Shown one piece after another: positions 31,965 to 34,048 of a stretch of 34,048 bases of DNA. The stretch is taken from contig NZ_VYKI01000011.1 of assembly GCF_008710035.1 (NCBI RefSeq), positions 1-34,048 of the forward strand. Direction: 5' to 3'. The first letter of the stretch is position 1, and every line of letters starts with the position of its first letter. Below the pieces are notes generated by a model, which worked only from the letters and a program-made list of their open reading frames with translations, was not told the origin of the DNA and searched no databases. A program made the position numbers and the translations under genes. Source of the stretch: Stenotrophomonas cyclobalanopsidis. Lineage in GTDB: Bacteria; Pseudomonadota; Gammaproteobacteria; Xanthomonadales; Xanthomonadaceae.

Positions 31965-32999
31965 TCAGCCCGCCAGCACCCGCTGCAGGCGCTGGGCCAC
32001 CCAGCGTTCGGAGAAGCCGTCGCCGCGCCAGTTTTCCAGGAACCCGCAGTGGCCGCCCCAGCAGGCGGTTTCCAGCCGCGCCTGCTGCGGCAGCTGCCAG
32101 TCGCGGAAGGTGGCGTAGGGAATGACCGGATCATCCTGGGCCATCAGGATGTCGGCCTGCACCTGCAGGGTGGACAGGCGGTCGCCGGCAATCGAGTAAC
32201 CATCGAAGTAGGCCTGCAGCGTGCCGAAATCGGTATGGCGCTCGACCAGCCAGGTGGTCAGCGCGCGGATGTCCAGCTTCAGTACGCGGTCGTCGCAGTC
32301 GCTCAGTTCCGGGAACAGGTCGCGCTTGCGGCGCAGCGAGCCGGCCCACTTGCGGCGGAAGTACCAGTCGTACATCGCCGGGCCGCTCTGGATGCTGTCC
32401 ATGGTCAGCGCCGGATCGAGCACCGGGCACACCGAGGCCACCCGCTGCAGCGGCACGCCGGCCGCAGGGGCACGCAGGGCCAGGCGCAGCACGAAGTTGC
32501 CGCCCAGCGAATAACCGGCGGCCACCAGCGGCAGGTCCGGCCAGCGCTGCGCGATGTCACCGGCCGCCTGCACCACTTCGTCGATGCGGTTGGAGTGGAA
32601 GATGCCGGGATTGAGGTGGTGGGTGTTGCCGTGGTCGCGGAAGTTCAGCCGCACCACGTCGAAGCCCTGGTCGATCATGCGCGCGGCCGCCATGCGCATG
32701 TAGCTGGATTCGGCGCTGCCTTCCCAGCCGTGCAGCAGCAGGGCCATGCCCTTCGGCTCGCGGCCTTCGACGTAGCTGTGCCAGCCCTGCAGGCGCACGC
32801 CGTCGCCACCATCGAGGATCAGTTCTTCGCTGACCGCACCGGTGGCGGCCAGCAGCAGCAGGCCACGCTGCAGGCGCATGCGGCTGGAGCTGAGCATGGA
32901 CTGCAGGTGCGGATTGCGCAGCCAGCGCGGCGGCTGGTAGTCAGCCGCATGCAGCGTCGGCGTACCGGCGTCCAGCAAAGGTGGCGGGATCAGTGCCAC
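31965..32999 (-). CDS. Alpha/beta hydrolase of the YheT family
   Basis: A 344-residue hydrolase close to E. coli YheT. Landmarks: PPRWLRNPHLQSML at the start, oxyanion LLLHGWEGS (about 88-96), NFRDHGNTHHLN, nucleophile GYSLGGN (Ser164), PILMAQDDPVIPYA with the acid and GGHCGFLE with the histidine. It is cytoplasmic and probably an esterase; its substrate is unknown. The start is GTG at 32999, seven bases after the stop of the acyltransferase gene, consistent with translation coupling. The TPR-sulfotransferase gene follows at 56 bp. Confidence 0.92.
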   Translation of the reverse strand: MALIPPPLLDAGTPTLHAADYQPPRWLRNPHLQSMLSSSRMRLQRGLLLLAATGAVSEELILDGGDGVRLQGWHSYVEGREPKGMALLLHGWEGSAESSYMRMAAARMIDQGFDVVRLNFRDHGNTHHLNPGIFHSNRIDEVVQAAGDIAQRWPDLPLVAAGYSLGGNFVLRLALRAPAAGVPLQRVASVCPVLDPALTMDSIQSGPAMYDWYFRRKWAGSLRRKRDLFPELSDCDDRVLKLDIRALTTWLVERHTDFGTLQAYFDGYSIAGDRLSTLQVQADILMAQDDPVIPYATFRDWQLPQQARLETACWGGHCGFLENWRGDGFSERWVAQRLQRVLAG

Positions 33000-33006
33000 C
33001 GCACGC

Positions 33007-33798
33007 TCACTGCCCGCTCATCGCCGCCACGATGCGCGCGCGCGAGGTTTCCGCGATGCGTCGACGGCCTTCCAGGTCCTGTGCACCGATCGGTGCCAGG
33101 AAGTGCACTTCCGCACGTCGTGCCGGCTCACCGAGCAGGCGCAGGAAATTGGCGAAGAAACTCTCGCCCGGGCCGAAGGCCACGATGGTCTGGGCATCGC
33201 CATGGGCGCCGTAGACCAGGGCCACCGGCTGCACCGGCACGCCGGTTTCAACCGCGGCCTGGAAGATGCGCGCATGGAACGGGCCCACTTCGTGACCGCC
33301 CCGGGTACGCCCTTCCGGGAACACGCCCACCGCCTTGCCATCGCGCAGGCGGTCGGCCATCACCTGCATCACCCCACCGAGCGATTCGGTGTTGCCACGC
33401 TGGTGGAAGATGGTCTGCCCGCGCGCGGCCAGCCAGCCCACCACCGGCCAGCTGGCGATCTCCCGCTTGGCGACGAAGCCCATCATGCGCTGGCTGTGCA
33501 GGATGGAGATATCCACCCAGCTGACGTGGTTGGCGACGAACAGCACCGCGCCCGGCAGCGCCGAACCGATCTGCACCAGGCGGAAGCCGAAGATCCACAT
33601 CAGGCCGCCCTGCCACCAGTTGACGACCTTGGCGCCGAAGGTGGCATCGCCCACGCGCAGTTCGCCCCACGGCGGAAGCATGCCGATGAGGATCAACGGC
33701 AGGAACACGAGGATGTGGACCAACAGCAGCGGTACGCGGTACAGGTAACGGCACACACGCGCCACGCCGCCACGGAGGGCCGGAGTGGGGGAAGTCAT
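33007..33798 (-). CDS. PlsC-like 1-acylglycerol-3-phosphate acyltransferase
   Basis: A 263-residue membrane-associated acyltransferase. An N-terminal hydrophobic segment (about 21-42) anchors it. Catalytic block I is NHVSWVD (His91 and Asp96, the H-x4-D motif), block III is FPEGRTRGG (about 160-168), and block IV is QPVALVYGA. It should transfer acyl chains to a lysophospholipid or related acceptor. Whether it is the main PlsC or a specialised one is unclear. The start at 33798 (MTSPTPALRG) was chosen because upstream codons do not resemble the family. It heads a likely four-gene cluster with the YheT-type hydrolase, the TPR-sulfotransferase and the PEBP protein. Confidence 0.9.
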   Translation of the reverse strand: MTSPTPALRGGVARVCRYLYRVPLLLVHILVFLPLILIGMLPPWGELRVGDATFGAKVVNWWQGGLMWIFGFRLVQIGSALPGAVLFVANHVSWVDISILHSQRMMGFVAKREIASWPVVGWLAARGQTIFHQRGNTESLGGVMQVMADRLRDGKAVGVFPEGRTRGGHEVGPFHARIFQAAVETGVPVQPVALVYGAHGDAQTIVAFGPGESFFANFLRLLGEPARRAEVHFLAPIGAQDLEGRRRIAETSRARIVAAMSGQ

Positions 33799-33979
33799 CC
33801 GCGCACGATACCGGAGGGCCGCAGCCGCTGCCAGCCGATTCTGGCCATAAGTCCTATTGACCGCGGCCATGGGCGGAAACACGGTGTCCTGTTGGCGGGG
33901 CTGTTGGGGGGCGACGGGCCGCTCATGGCTGCCCTGGCGGCGGTTGGGGCTGGCGCGGAACTGGGCTGGCTTGGGATTC

Positions 33980-34046
33980 GTAGAGTCGAGCTTGCTCGAC
34001 TGCTCCTGGTGCGGGATCAAGAGCAGTCGAGCAAGCTCGACTCTAC
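33980..34046. repeat. Perfect inverted pair of SMAG elements
   Basis: GTAGAGTCGAGCTTGCTCGACT at 33980-34001 and its exact inverse at 34025-34046, separated by 23 bp. They are the same units as at 16082 and 16157. They lie in the 250-bp stretch upstream of the acyltransferase gene, in which I see nothing else. Confidence 0.88.
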
Positions 34047-34048
34047 GG

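Overview
The window is about 34 kb of GC-rich chromosomal DNA. The gene content (UppP, HemDXY, NtrBC, GlnK-AmtB-GlnA, MltA, a TonB-dependent receptor) is that of a gammaproteobacterium of the Xanthomonadaceae. Nearly every intergenic gap carries 20-26 nt palindromes headed by GTAG. These match the SMAG REP family described from Stenotrophomonas maltophilia, so a Stenotrophomonas of the S. maltophilia complex is the best inference. I see no rRNA, tRNA, complete insertion sequence, prophage or CRISPR array. Most of the window is ordinary core genome.

Layout, left to right. (1) 190-2291 (-): rhodanese-like yibN, secB and gpsA, the enteric arrangement without grxC. (2) 2349-3280 (-): a small secreted protein and a YiiD-type thioesterase, then divergently hemD-hemX-hemY (3315-6487). 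(3) 6488-6948: a non-coding repeat block with a 182-bp tandem duplication that doubles a terminator and two REPs. (4) 6949-9225: a FadI-type thiolase and a divergent gene of unknown function. (5) 9331-13158 (-): two Cu/Zn superoxide dismutase lipoproteins behind ntrB-ntrC. (6) 13298-13889 (+): a higBA toxin-antitoxin pair. (7) 13980-16529 (-): a TonB-dependent receptor with a strong candidate Zur box, and a small unknown gene. (8) 16639-19376 (-): mltA and a TAP-type secreted hydrolase; divergently, a LytS/LytTR-type two-component system (19504-21902). (9) 22006-23368 (-): a cytochrome b561 and an AmiD/AmpD-like amidase lipoprotein. (10) 23509-27054 (-): amtB, glnK and glnA. (11) 27277-28970 (+): uppP and a META/DUF4377 lipoprotein. 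(12) 29217-33798 (-): a PlsC-like acyltransferase, a YheT-like hydrolase, a TPR-sulfotransferase and a PEBP-family protein.

Nitrogen control connects several regions. The glnA leader has a consensus sigma-54 promoter with two NtrC-type enhancer palindromes about 98 and 127 bp upstream of the predicted start. A near-perfect NtrC site abuts the ntrB start codon, suggesting autoregulation. GlnK and AmtB are the usual PII/ammonium channel partners. Envelope functions are the other theme: SecB, MltA, amidase, UppP, acyltransferase, TonB receptor and SodC lipoproteins.

The observations I consider most worth checking are the Zur-like box over the receptor promoter, the NtrC sites, the tandem SodC pair, the TPR-sulfotransferase, the divergent hydrolase/LytTR locus, and the repeat architecture (182-bp duplication, tandem REPs, and a second 38-39 nt palindrome family). 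I did not find a clearly novel multi-gene system.
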